19,633 bases of DNA from Candidatus Cloacimonadota bacterium (GCA_027064945.1 JAMOPB010000041.1:1-19633); one strand, 5' to 3'; numbered from the stretch's first letter, positions 1 to 7,559 are shown. The notes: generated by a model not told the origin, from the letters alone. Numbers and translations: made by a program.

Positions 1-249
1 ATTCGTACTCCGGATGAATATAACCAGGGACATATCAAAAATGCTTTATTGATAAATTATTATGACAAGAACTTCATTACCACCCTATCAGAGCTAGATA
101 AAGAAAAACATTACCTTATATATTGTAGAAGTGGAAATAGAAGCGGGAATGCTTTGCAAATAATGTATGAAATGGGATTTAATAATTTTGCAGATTTAGA
201 AGGTGGTATTCGCGCTTGGATTCAAGCCGATAATAAATTGGAAAATTGA
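1..249 (+). CDS. Rhodanese-like domain protein, 5'-truncated
   Basis: The frame is open from the first base of the window, so the N-terminus lies outside. The visible 82 residues hold the second half of a rhodanese domain. They begin IRTPDEYNQGHI (the family's R-x-x-E-[YF]-x-x-GHI block), then the active-site loop YCRSGNRS with the sulfur-accepting Cys encoded at 124-126, then the closing LEGGIRAW block. The CRSGNRS loop is typical of small single-domain rhodaneses (GlpE/PspE-like) that transfer sulfane sulfur to thiol acceptors. Whether other domains precede it cannot be seen. It ends with TGA, the only TGA terminator among the complete or 3'-complete genes here. A TTG at 49-51 is internal to the domain and is not a start. 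The family call is firm; the substrate is unknown. Confidence 0.9.
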   Translation: MRTPDEYNQGHIKNALLINYYDKNFITTLSELDKEKHYLIYCRSGNRSGNALQIMYEMGFNNFADLEGGIRAWIQADNKLEN

Positions 250-382
250 TCACCACTATTTTTTTTTACTATAATTAACAACAAAACTATGACAAAATAA
301 AAATAATAATAATTTTGGAACATTATCTGTATATTTATACAAAACTTTTATAGAAAAATAAAAAAAATAGATCGGAGGAACT

Positions 383-2518
383 ATGAAAAAAATTTTCCTA
401 GCTTTAATTATTTTGGGAATTGGCTTAAGCTTATTAGCTGATCCACCAGCACAATTTGATTTACGTGATTATAATGGTGAAAATTATGTAACAGGCGTTA
501 GAAATCAGCAAGGTGGTACATGCTGGACTCACGGAACAATGGCTGCTATTGAAAGTAATCTTTTAATGACAAACGCTTGGAGTGAAGCTGATGAAACAGG
601 AGAACCAAATTTAGCCGAATATCATCTGGATTGGTGGAATGGCTTTAATCAACATTTCAATGCTGATGCAACTCCTACTTCAGGCAGTGGTTTGGAAGTT
701 CATATGGGTGGTGATTATCTCGTATCTACTGCGTATTTATCTCGTGGGGACGGAGCTGTAAGAGATATTGACGGTCAATCTTTCGGTTACGCTCCCGATT
801 ATGAAAATGGTTCCTATCATTATTATTATCCACGCGATGTTGTGTGGTTTGTATCCGGAGAAAATTTAGAAAATATAAACACAATTAAATACGCAATTAT
901 GGAAACTGGTGCTATTGGCATCTGCATGGCTTATGATCAACAATTTATGAGCGGAATAAATCATTATCAACCTGCATCTAATCAGATGCTTCCTAACCAT
1001 GCGATTACTGTTGTAGGATGGGATGACAATCACGTTACACAAGCTCCGGAGCCAGGTGCTTGGATAGTAAAAAACAGTTGGGGAACCGGCTGGGGTGATG
1101 GTGGATATTTCTGGATTTCTTACTATGATAAATGGGCGACTCAAGAACCTGAAATGGGTGCGGTTTCTTTTAGAAACGTAGAACCAATGAGATACGATAC
1201 AGTTTTTTATCACGATTATCATGGTTGGAGAGATACTTTGGAAGATATTGACGAAGCTTTTAATGCTTTCCAAACTGAAGAATTTGAAATAATTCAAGCA
1301 GCAAGTTTTTTCTGCAATGATGATGATGTGGATTACACTGTAAAAATTTATGATGATTTTATAGATGGTGTATTACAAAACGAATTGGCAAGTGTAAGTG
1401 GAACTCAAGAATATAAAGGATTTCACACAGTAAATTTCGATCAACCTGTAAATTTAGAAGCTAATGAAGATTTTTATCTTTATGTTTCATTTTCTAACGG
1501 TGGACAACCAATTGATAGAACTTCCGAAGTACCCGTTCTTTTAGGTGCTTCCTACAGAACAATTGTTCCTTCTACAGCAAATGAAGGCGAAAGTTTTTAT
1601 AAAAATGAAAACGGCGAATGGTTAGATTTATATGGATATCAATTTAATGATCCAAGCTATAACGGAACAGCAAATTTCTGCCTGAAAGCTCTTGGTGCTG
1701 TTGAAATTCCGGATTCATCTGTTCCTCAAAATTTACAATTGGAAATCTATGATGTAAATAATATCGAACTTAGTTGGAGCTTTGATTCCAGAGCTCTTAC
1801 AGGATATAAAATTTATCGTAATGATGAGATGATTGAAGAAATTGATTGTACTAATTTCCCAATATTCTCTTATCAAGATGAAAGTTTAGATGGCGGAGAA
1901 TATACATATTATATTGTTGCACTATATGGAGATAACGAATCTGATCCATCTGAAAGCGCTACAACTGAAATAACTTTACCTGCTCCATCAAATATAAGTT
2001 TTCTTGAAATTGGAACTACCGGTGTAATGATTAGTTGGGATGCTCCTGAATTTGATGTAGATAATTATCGTCTTTACAAAGAAGGTGAACTTTTATCTGA
2101 ACAACTAGCACTTTTCTATAATGATTTTGATCTTACTGAAGGTCCAATTACTTATTCTGTAACAGCTGTTTATGATGGTTATGAATCAGAAGAAATTACA
2201 GCAATATATGAAAACAGTGATGCAGATAATGATTTAGAATTGAAAGACGAAGTATTAGGCAATTATCCAAACCCATTTAATCCTACTACAGAAATTAGAT
2301 TCAATTTATCTGAAGCAAGTAATGTAAAAATAACAATTTACAATGCAAAAGGTGAATTTGTAAAACAAACACTTTCTGAAAAATTAAATGCAGGAACACA
2401 TTCGGCAATTTGGAATGGAAAAGATAAAGCAGGAAAAACAGTTCCTAGCGGAATCTATTTATACAATGTTAAAACAGATAAAATCAATGTTACTAACAAA
2501 ATGATTTTATTAAAATAA
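383..2518 (+). CDS. Secreted papain-family (C1) cysteine peptidase with FN3-like domains and type IX sorting tail
   Basis: A 711-residue exported protease. Residues 1-19 form a signal peptide (MKKIF plus a hydrophobic core). The papain-like domain spans about 23-265. The oxyanion Gln is at 42/43 and the nucleophile Cys47 sits in GGTCWTHG. The catalytic His206 is in NHAITVVGW and the catalytic Asn231 in KNSWGTGWGDGGY. The usual CWAF is CWTH here, and the Gln-Cys spacing is one residue shorter than in papain. Residues about 270-437 are beta-rich, resembling the lectin-like module often found after bacterial C1 domains. Two FN3-like repeats follow (446-529 and 532-612). Residues 627-711 (NYPNPFNPTTEIRF to the C-terminus) are a FlgD-like sorting domain, so the protein is probably carried across the outer membrane and anchored or released. 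The absence of a long propeptide is notable. The start is fixed by cggagg 8 bases upstream. The gene is monocistronic or leads into the next sorted protein. Confidence 0.92.
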   Translation: MKKIFLALIILGIGLSLLADPPAQFDLRDYNGENYVTGVRNQQGGTCWTHGTMAAIESNLLMTNAWSEADETGEPNLAEYHLDWWNGFNQHFNADATPTSGSGLEVHMGGDYLVSTAYLSRGDGAVRDIDGQSFGYAPDYENGSYHYYYPRDVVWFVSGENLENINTIKYAIMETGAIGICMAYDQQFMSGINHYQPASNQMLPNHAITVVGWDDNHVTQAPEPGAWIVKNSWGTGWGDGGYFWISYYDKWATQEPEMGAVSFRNVEPMRYDTVFYHDYHGWRDTLEDIDEAFNAFQTEEFEIIQAASFFCNDDDVDYTVKIYDDFIDGVLQNELASVSGTQEYKGFHTVNFDQPVNLEANEDFYLYVSFSNGGQPIDRTSEVPVLLGASYRTIVPSTANEGESFYKNENGEWLDLYGYQFNDPSYNGTANFCLKALGAVEIPDSSVPQNLQLEIYDVNNIELSWSFDSRALTGYKIYRNDEMIEEIDCTNFPIFSYQDESLDGGEYTYYIVALYGDNESDPSESATTEITLPAPSNISFLEIGTTGVMISWDAPEFDVDNYRLYKEGELLSEQLALFYNDFDLTEGPITYSVTAVYDGYESEEITAIYENSDADNDLELKDEVLGNYPNPFNPTTEIRFNLSEASNVKITIYNAKGEFVKQTLSEKLNAGTHSAIWNGKDKAGKTVPSGIYLYNVKTDKINVTNKMILLK

Positions 2519-2534
2519 AAAATATTAATTTTCC

Positions 2535-2587
2535 AAGCAGTGAATAGTGTTTTGTTTTCTCCAAAATAACTATTAAAATTCCTGCTT
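2535..2587 (+). other. Nested imperfect hairpin downstream of the C1 peptidase
   Basis: Three successive complementary blocks nest around the loop 2555-2561: AAGCAG/CTGCTT (2535-2540 with 2582-2587), AATAGT/ACTATT (2543-2548 with 2569-2574) and TTTTG/CAAAA (2550-2554 with 2562-2566). No U-tract follows, so it is not a classical intrinsic terminator. It could be a 3'-end stabiliser or a processing structure for the peptidase mRNA. Confidence 0.4.
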
Positions 2588-2606
2588 AGTTAATTAATAA
2601 TAATAA

Positions 2607-2634
2607 GCAATTCCTCGCTTCTGTGAGGAATTGC
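2607..2634 (+). other. Perfect 10-bp hairpin just upstream of a ribosome binding site
   Basis: GCAATTCCTC (2607-2616) pairs perfectly with GAGGAATTGC (2625-2634) around an 8-nt loop. The following bases are AAAATT rather than a U-run. The Shine-Dalgarno aggagaagg of the next gene begins at 2641, six bases after the stem. The stem's own GAGGAA could compete with that site. It is either a weak terminator or a 5'-leader structure of the next gene. Confidence 0.45.
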
Positions 2635-2654
2635 AAAATTAGGAGAAGGAAAAA

Positions 2655-2918
2655 ATGAGAAAATTATTTTTAATGTTAACTATGTTTATGACATTTAATT
2701 TTGTTATATTAAATGCAGAACAAGTTTTAGTTTGGGATTATAGCGGAAGTTATACAATTCCAAACCCTGATCAACCGGAAGAATATCAAATTGAAGATGC
2801 GGTAATTACAGCCTTAGAAGCAAATGGTATCTCTCCTGTAGTAGCTTTTACACTCCCTGAAGATTTATCCGAGTTCGATGCTGTTTTTGTACTTAGTGGA
2901 ATTTGGTGCTATTCCTGA
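2655..2918 (+). CDS. N-terminal part of a secreted sorted protein, ended by an in-frame TGA
   Basis: The first 87 codons hold a signal peptide (residues 1-21, ending near LNA). After it comes the start of an alpha/beta domain (EQVLVWDYSG, then an acidic helix and the strand FDAVFVLSG). The codon after WCYS is TGA (2916-2918). The reading frame stays the same downstream: codons 89-103 read SYLPPPPVGEAQQEI and lead straight into the piece ending at 3962. The two parts are therefore one 435-codon gene interrupted once, with no frameshift. Start ATG 2655 is supported by aggagaagg at 2641-2649. Possible readings are a nonsense mutation, a sequencing or assembly error, stop readthrough, or UGA decoded as selenocysteine (Cys-x-x-TGA plus a downstream hairpin). 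Alone, this fragment would be a truncated domain without a sorting tail. Confidence 0.75.
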   Translation: MRKLFLMLTMFMTFNFVILNAEQVLVWDYSGSYTIPNPDQPEEYQIEDAVITALEANGISPVVAFTLPEDLSEFDAVFVLSGIWCYS

Positions 2919-2952
2919 AGTTATTTACCACCCCCACCAGTTGGTGAGGCAC
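2919..2952 (+). other. SECIS-like hairpin downstream of the in-frame TGA
   Basis: CACC (2935-2938) pairs with GGTG (2943-2946) around the tetraloop AGTT (2939-2942). After one C/A mismatch, CC pairs with GG (2932-2933 with 2948-2949). The loop begins 20 nt after the TGA. In the well-known Escherichia coli fdhF element the apical loop carries GU and begins about 18 nt after UGA. The location, GU-containing loop and GC-rich stem therefore fit a bacterial SECIS. The stem is short, so chance is possible. Confidence 0.3.
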
Positions 2953-3962
2953 AACAAGAAATATTGATTGAGTATTTGCAAAATGGAGGTTCGCTCTACA
3001 TGGATGGAGCAGAAGTAGGAAATCCGGCTCAAGATCCTCTTAGCGAAATGTTAGGCTTCGAAAGATTTACACAAGGTGCTGAATTTGCAATTGAAAATCT
3101 GTATGGAAAACCAAATACTCCTGCTGAAGGGTTTGCTCTTCAATATAATTATCAAACAATCGCAGATTATTATATTGATACATTAACTCTTACAGACGGT
3201 CATTTGTTCTTTAATTCCCAAGATGGAAGAACAAGAGGTGTTTTCCATATGACAGAAACCTATAGAAGCATTGTTCTCTCCGGTTTTTTCGGTGCTATTT
3301 ATGATTCAGATGATTTCAATAACAAAGCAAATTTGATGTCTTCATTTTTAGATTATTTATTAGAACGTACTCCAAACTTATATCCTCCGTTAGGTATTTA
3401 TGTAAACCCTGAAAATGGGGCTATTACTTGGGAAGCTCCAATTTATTTAGGTATTAGTGATACCTTTATTGGCTTTGATATTTATTTGGATGATGAGCTT
3501 GTAATGGAAAATTCAACCGTTCCAGCCTTTCAATTTTCTAATTTAGAACCAGGGCAATCATATACAGCTGAAGTTAAAGCTATATATGAGGAAGGAGAAT
3601 CTGATCCGGTTCCTTATTCTTTTACGTTTTTAGGATCTGATGCAGAAGAAGATTTGGAGCTCGGTAGCAAATTAAATGGAAACTATCCAAATCCATTTAA
3701 TCTATCGGGAATAGGACGTAATTCAAAGACCAATATCAGTTTTTCAATTGCTAATAACAATGTGAAAACAGAGCTTACAATCTACAACCAAAAAGGTCAG
3801 AAAATAAAGACATTGGTTAATGAAAAATTAAATATCGGAAAGCATAATATCTCTTGGGATGGTAAAGATAAAAATGGCAATGAAGTAACTTCCGGAATAT
3901 ATTTTTATCAATTAAAAAATGGTAATTATAGTTCTATGAAAAAGATGGCCATAGTTAAATAA
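2919..3962 (+). CDS. C-terminal part of the TGA-interrupted secreted protein, with FN3-like and sorting domains
   Basis: This open frame continues the preceding fragment in the same phase. The first possible initiator, TTG at 2964, has no Shine-Dalgarno, so independent translation is unlikely. It completes the N-terminal alpha/beta domain (AQQEILIEYLQNGGSLYMDGAEVG, typical of the GG-x-LY-x-(D/E)G stretch in sorted FCB proteins). One FN3-like domain follows at about residues 243-325 of the rejoined protein. From about 342 to the end comes a FlgD-like sorting domain starting NYPNPFN. Compared with the peptidase's tail, this domain carries extra residues (LSGIGRNSK) straight after NPFN. The tail otherwise keeps the GQKIKTL, WDGKDKNG and SGIYFYQL landmarks. 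Its intact 3' half argues for recent inactivation, a sequencing error or genuine recoding rather than old decay. The biochemical role is unknown. Confidence 0.75.
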   Translation, partial: SYLPPPPVGEAQQEILIEYLQNGGSLYMDGAEVGNPAQDPLSEMLGFERFTQGAEFAIENLYGKPNTPAEGFALQYNYQTIADYYIDTLTLTDGHLFFNSQDGRTRGVFHMTETYRSIVLSGFFGAIYDSDDFNNKANLMSSFLDYLLERTPNLYPPLGIYVNPENGAITWEAPIYLGISDTFIGFDIYLDDELVMENSTVPAFQFSNLEPGQSYTAEVKAIYEEGESDPVPYSFTFLGSDAEEDLELGSKLNGNYPNPFNLSGIGRNSKTNISFSIANNNVKTELTIYNQKGQKIKTLVNEKLNIGKHNISWDGKDKNGNEVTSGIYFYQLKNGNYSSMKKMAIVK

Positions 3963-3984
3963 GAATTCCATTTAATAAAAATAT

Positions 3985-4020
3985 AATGAGCGACATACCT
4001 AAAATGTCGCTCATTTTTTT
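3985..4020 (+). terminator. Intrinsic terminator after the second sorted protein
   Basis: A perfect 12-bp stem (3985-3996 with 4004-4015, core GAGCGACAT/ATGTCGCTC) with a 7-nt loop runs into a T-tract ending at 4020. It closes the secreted-protein block and separates it from gpsA. Confidence 0.93.
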
Positions 4021-4171
4021 ATGTTCTTTTCTCTTGTTAATAATTTAATATCTTTCTAATAAGTAGAATATTGAAAAATAACTTTACGTTTTTCTCGGTG
4101 CTTAAGAAGTTGATATAACTATAATTTACATAGTCGATATTTAAAAATAATCATATCATGCGGAGGCTAAA

Positions 4172-5146
4172 ATGAAATTGATTGTAATTGGTTCCGGAAA
4201 TTGGGGAACCACTTTAGCAAAGCTATTTGCTCAAAAAAATACAGTTTATCTTTGGACAATCGACCAAAAAGAAGCAGACGAAATAAATAAAACACGTGAA
4301 ACAAAATTTCTACCTGGAATAAAATTGCCTGATAATATCATTGTTGAAAAAAAATTCAGTCGCCAAATTGAACCTGAGGATGTAGTAGTAACAGTTATTC
4401 CATCTAGATTCATTGAAGATTTGGCAGATGAAATGATAGCTAATAACGCAACCAAATTTACAATTGTAAATGCATCTAAAGGCGTTCAGCATTCAACATT
4501 GAAAACAGTTGGCGAAACTGTTTTAGCTAAATTACCGGAAATTAATTTTGCTAATATTTCAGGTCCTACAATAGCAAAAGAATTAGCTGAAGGTTTACCT
4601 GCTAAAGCAATTTTAGCTTGTAGAGATATTGGCACACTTTTCCGTTTACAAAATATATTAGAAAACGACCTACTTAGCTTTGAATATAGTCGCGATGTAA
4701 AAGGTGTAGAACTGGCTGCTTCATTAAAAGGACTTATTGCTATTGCAGTGGGAATTGCAGATGGCTTGGGATTCAAAACAAATGTGTTTGGACTTATTAT
4801 GACTTATGGTGTACATGAATTTGTAACAGTTATGAAATTCTTAGGCGTATATCATAAAACAGCTTATAGCATTGCAGGAATAGGAGATCTTATCACAACT
4901 TGTATAAGCGAAAATAGTCGTAATCGACGTTTTGGGAAATTACTGGGACAAGGTTATTCTCGAAATGATGCTTTGAAAGAAGTTGGAATGGTAGTTGAAG
5001 GCGTATCAATGGCAAAAACCATTCAAAAATTAAGTAAATTTAATTTATCAATTCCCCTTATTTCTTGTGTAACACGAATTATTTTTGATGATGTTGAAGA
5101 TGTACATGCAGAAATGTTAAATACTATTAAAACAATTTCAGGTTAA
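4172..5146 (+). CDS. gpsA: Glycerol-3-phosphate dehydrogenase [NAD(P)+]
   Basis: This cytoplasmic enzyme reduces dihydroxyacetone phosphate to sn-glycerol 3-phosphate for phospholipid synthesis. At 324 residues it is close to the family's usual 330. The Rossmann fingerprint is GSGNWG (7-12) and the adjacent FLPG-x-KLP-x-N stretch is typical. NASKG (100-104), the GPTIAKE block (131-137), the catalytic Lys186 in SLKG, AGIGDLITTC (235-244), the NSRNRRFG cofactor-binding block (248-255) and VVEGV (274-278) follow in order. Two positions differ from the common form: LKG replaces LKN after the catalytic Lys, and the usual ALI-x-RG-x-x-E region reads GLIMTYGVHE. The start ATG is preceded by gcggagg at 4160-4166. 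The 97 bases to ndk make co-transcription possible but not certain. Confidence 0.95.
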   Translation: MKLIVIGSGNWGTTLAKLFAQKNTVYLWTIDQKEADEINKTRETKFLPGIKLPDNIIVEKKFSRQIEPEDVVVTVIPSRFIEDLADEMIANNATKFTIVNASKGVQHSTLKTVGETVLAKLPEINFANISGPTIAKELAEGLPAKAILACRDIGTLFRLQNILENDLLSFEYSRDVKGVELAASLKGLIAIAVGIADGLGFKTNVFGLIMTYGVHEFVTVMKFLGVYHKTAYSIAGIGDLITTCISENSRNRRFGKLLGQGYSRNDALKEVGMVVEGVSMAKTIQKLSKFNLSIPLISCVTRIIFDDVEDVHAEMLNTIKTISG

Positions 5147-5243
5147 TCTAACACTATAAGCATTAGCAATAAAAAGATTTGCCAAAAAAAGCAGGAATAA
5201 ATTCTTTGCTGAAATTGTCTTACCTGATTTATGGAGTAAAAAT

Positions 5244-5675
5244 ATGGAAAATAGATTACCAATGGAAGAAACCTTAATAATGATAAAACCGGATGCTATG
5301 TTAGCAAAAAATGCAGGAGAAATTATCACAATCTTAGAGAAATCCGGATTTGAGTTAAAGAAGAGTAAGATTTTTAGGATGGATGATGAGCTGGCAGAAA
5401 AGTTCTATGTTGAACATGTTGGAAAAGATTTTTTTCCCGGTTTAAAAAAATTCATGCAATCAGGACCAATAATGGCATTAGTCTTAGAAAGAGAAAATGC
5501 TATTAATTATCTAAGAGAAATTGTCGGATGCACAGATTCGTCTAAAGCTGAACCGGGAACAATAAGAAATTTATATGGTAACCATAACTTTCTTACCAGT
5601 AATGCTGTCCACGCATCAGATTGTCCGGTAAGTGCCAAACGAGAAATAAATTTAATATTTCAAAATAATAAATAA
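5244..5675 (+). CDS. ndk: Nucleoside diphosphate kinase
   Basis: It transfers the gamma-phosphate between nucleoside triphosphates and diphosphates through a phosphohistidine, balancing NTP and dNTP pools in the cytoplasm. Its 143 residues match the short bacterial family. ETLIMIKPDA (Lys15) opens the fold. GTIRNLYG supplies the phosphate-binding Arg108, and NAVHASDCPVSAKREI carries the active His123. The commoner wording is N-x-IHGSDS, so ASDC is a mild variant. ATG 5244 has ggag at 5233-5236 and is preferred; a second ATG at 5262 would remove six residues and lacks a good ribosome site. ackA follows after 18 bases, so the two are probably one operon. Confidence 0.95.
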   Translation: MENRLPMEETLIMIKPDAMLAKNAGEIITILEKSGFELKKSKIFRMDDELAEKFYVEHVGKDFFPGLKKFMQSGPIMALVLERENAINYLREIVGCTDSSKAEPGTIRNLYGNHNFLTSNAVHASDCPVSAKREINLIFQNNK

Positions 5676-5693
5676 ATATATGGAGATAAGAAA

Positions 5694-6902
5694 ATGAAAG
5701 TATTAGTTATCAATTGCGGAAGTTCTTCCGTAAAATATCAATTTATCAATCTGGAAACAGAAGTTGTATTAGCTGATGGTGTAGCAGAAAGAATAGGTGA
5801 AGATGTTTCCCTTTTTTCATATAAAACAGCTGAGTACAAAAAGAAAAAATTTGAGATGTTAATCCAAAATCATGAGAAAGCTATCGCTTTAATTATTGAG
5901 CACTTAACAGATAAACATCATGGAGTAGTTAATTCTTTAGAAGAAATCGATGCTGTAGGTCATAGATTGGTTCACGGCGGTGAATTTTATGCAAATAGTG
6001 TAAGAGTAAATGAAGATGTGATTAGAGTAATGGAAGAATGTTCAAATTTAGCACCATTGCATAATCCTGCAAATCTAAAAGGTATAGAAGCAATAACAAG
6101 CATTTTACCTGAAATTCCACAATGTGGAGTCTTTGATACAGCTTTCCATCAGACAATGCCTGCAAAAGCATACCTTTATGCACTTCCTCTTGAAATGTAT
6201 GAAAAACAAAAAATTCGTCGTTATGGTTTCCATGGAACAAGCCATAAATATGTTAGTCAAATAGCTGCCGATTATGTAGGAAAAGATATCAAAGATCTTA
6301 AAATTATCACTGCTCATATCGGAAACGGAGCATCTATCACAGCTATTGATGGCGGAAAATCTGTAGATACATCTATGGGATTTACACCTCTTGAAGGTCT
6401 TATGATGGGAACACGTTGTGGCGACATCGATCCTGCTATTCCTATTTTTTTGATGAAAGAAATGGATATGACTGTTGATGAAGTAAATAACGTTCTGAAT
6501 AAAAAATCCGGTATGTTAGGACTTTCTGCAATCAGTAATGATATGCGTGAAATAGAAGAAGATATCTTAGAACGTAAAGTTCCAAACGCTATCCAAGCTC
6601 ATGATGTTTATGCTTATAAGATTAAGAAATATATTGGTGCCTATGCAGCTGCTATGAACGGTGTTGATATTCTTGTATTCACCGGCGGAGTTGGTGAAAA
6701 TATGCCTATCTTACGCTCATTAGTTTGTAAAGATCTCGACTTTATGGGAATAAAACTTGATGAGAATGAGAATGACCAATTCAAAGGCGGAACACTTGAC
6801 CTTTCAGCTCCTGATAGCAAAGTGAAAATCTTGAAGATTCAAACAAATGAAGAATTGATGATTGCGATGGAAACAAAACGTATTTTGGATGCGGAAAAAT
6901 AA
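5694..6902 (+). CDS. ackA: Acetate kinase
   Basis: It interconverts acetyl phosphate and ADP with acetate and ATP, the ATP-yielding last step of acetate fermentation. It has 402 residues, as usual. Both family signatures are present: VINCGSSSVKYQ (5-16, Asn7) and GFHGTSHKYV (178-187). Catalytic and binding residues fall at the positions known for the Methanosarcina enzyme: Arg91 in GHRLVHGG, Asp148 in FDTAFH, His180 and Arg241 in MGTRCGDIDP. The nucleotide-site GGVGEN is near 330. No phosphotransacetylase gene is adjacent. ATG is preceded by tggag at 5681-5685. The gene ends just before an intrinsic terminator. This is evidence for fermentative metabolism. Confidence 0.97.
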   Translation: MKVLVINCGSSSVKYQFINLETEVVLADGVAERIGEDVSLFSYKTAEYKKKKFEMLIQNHEKAIALIIEHLTDKHHGVVNSLEEIDAVGHRLVHGGEFYANSVRVNEDVIRVMEECSNLAPLHNPANLKGIEAITSILPEIPQCGVFDTAFHQTMPAKAYLYALPLEMYEKQKIRRYGFHGTSHKYVSQIAADYVGKDIKDLKIITAHIGNGASITAIDGGKSVDTSMGFTPLEGLMMGTRCGDIDPAIPIFLMKEMDMTVDEVNNVLNKKSGMLGLSAISNDMREIEEDILERKVPNAIQAHDVYAYKIKKYIGAYAAAMNGVDILVFTGGVGENMPILRSLVCKDLDFMGIKLDENENDQFKGGTLDLSAPDSKVKILKIQTNEELMIAMETKRILDAEK

Positions 6903-6920
6903 ACAAAAATAATAAATTTT

Positions 6921-6949
6921 AAATACCCTTTTCGGAGGGTATTTTTTTT
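6921..6949 (+). terminator. Intrinsic terminator between ackA and the membrane gene
   Basis: A 9-bp stem (6921-6929 with 6936-6944, AAATACCCT/AGGGTATTT) with the loop TTTCGG continues into a T-run to 6949. The Shine-Dalgarno aggag of the next gene starts at 6950, immediately after the T-run. Expression of that gene would therefore depend on readthrough or attenuation, unless a promoter lies inside ackA. Confidence 0.9.
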
Positions 6950-6960
6950 AGGAGAAATTA

Positions 6961-7491
6961 ATGGAATGGTATATCTCGGCAGTTTCTGCTCATCCTATTT
7001 ATATGGCAATTATCCAATTCGCTATTTTAGGAACATTTGGTGAAGTTGTATCAAAATGGATTGTTAATAATAAAATTTATTGGCCTTTCACTGTAAAAGA
7101 AACACTCTGGAAAATGGTTGTTTGGAGTATTTTAGCAGTAGCTATAAAATATGCATTTGCAGGATTTAAAGGATATGTACAAGCTTTAGTAGAACATGGA
7201 CTATTACCTCAAGCTGTTGCTACAAATAGATTTTTAAAAGCGTTTACATTATCAACTTTCACAAATTTACAATTTGGTATCTTTATGGTTGTTTTTCACA
7301 GAGTATTGGATAATATAATAGTTAAAGTGAAAAATTGGAAAGGCTTAGAAAAAGGAATGCTTTGTATGATTTGGTTCTGGATTCCGGCTCATACAATTAC
7401 ATTTATGTTGCCAAGAGATTTTCAAATTGGTTTAGCAGCTCTTTGGAGTGTTGCTTTAGGAATTTTATTAGGATTTTTTAATAAGAAATAA
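6961..7491 (+). CDS. Multi-pass membrane protein of unknown function
   Basis: A 176-residue hydrophobic protein with about four transmembrane stretches: roughly 12-34, 50-68, 95-115 and 130-172 (the last probably two segments). Basic loops such as KVKNWKGLEK lie between them. The C-terminal stretch WFWIPAHTITFMLP...LAALWSVALGILLGF is distinctive. It faintly recalls the W-x-x-P...FW pattern of Mpv17/PMP22-type proteins, but I cannot assign it to that family with confidence. There is no signal peptidase site and no obvious catalytic motif. ATG 6961 has aggag at 6950-6954. It lies directly behind the ackA terminator and ends at a strong bidirectional terminator, so it can form a small transcription unit. 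The function is unknown. Confidence 0.75.
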   Translation: MEWYISAVSAHPIYMAIIQFAILGTFGEVVSKWIVNNKIYWPFTVKETLWKMVVWSILAVAIKYAFAGFKGYVQALVEHGLLPQAVATNRFLKAFTLSTFTNLQFGIFMVVFHRVLDNIIVKVKNWKGLEKGMLCMIWFWIPAHTITFMLPRDFQIGLAALWSVALGILLGFFNKK

Positions 7492-7510
7492 GAATAATTC
7501 CCATAAATTA

Positions 7511-7549
7511 AAAGAGAGCTTCACCTGTTGGTGAAGCTCTCTTTATTTG
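7511..7549. terminator. Bidirectional intrinsic terminator between converging genes
   Basis: A perfect 15-bp stem (7511-7525 with 7530-7544; AAAGAGAGCTTCACC and its complement) with the tetraloop TGTT. T-rich sequence follows on the plus strand (TTTATTTG) and, more weakly, on the minus strand (TTTAATTTA). It stops the plus-strand membrane gene and can stop the minus-strand sigma-PDZ operon. Confidence 0.93.
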
Positions 7550-7559
7550 TGGCTTCATT

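Noticed and set aside
866..1297. 143-codon open frame antisense to the C1 peptidase
   Set aside because: It mirrors the codon pattern of the peptidase, has no ribosome site and resembles no known protein; the peptidase frame has clear catalytic motifs.
4120..4125. TATAAT box upstream of gpsA
   Set aside because: No acceptable -35 hexamer lies 16-18 bases upstream, and such boxes are frequent by chance in this AT-rich DNA.
5162..5243. In-frame open extension upstream of ndk reading KRFAKKSRNKFFAEIVLPDLW
   Set aside because: It contains no ATG, GTG or TTG codon before the chosen start, and standard ndk begins at the METLIMIKPDA block.
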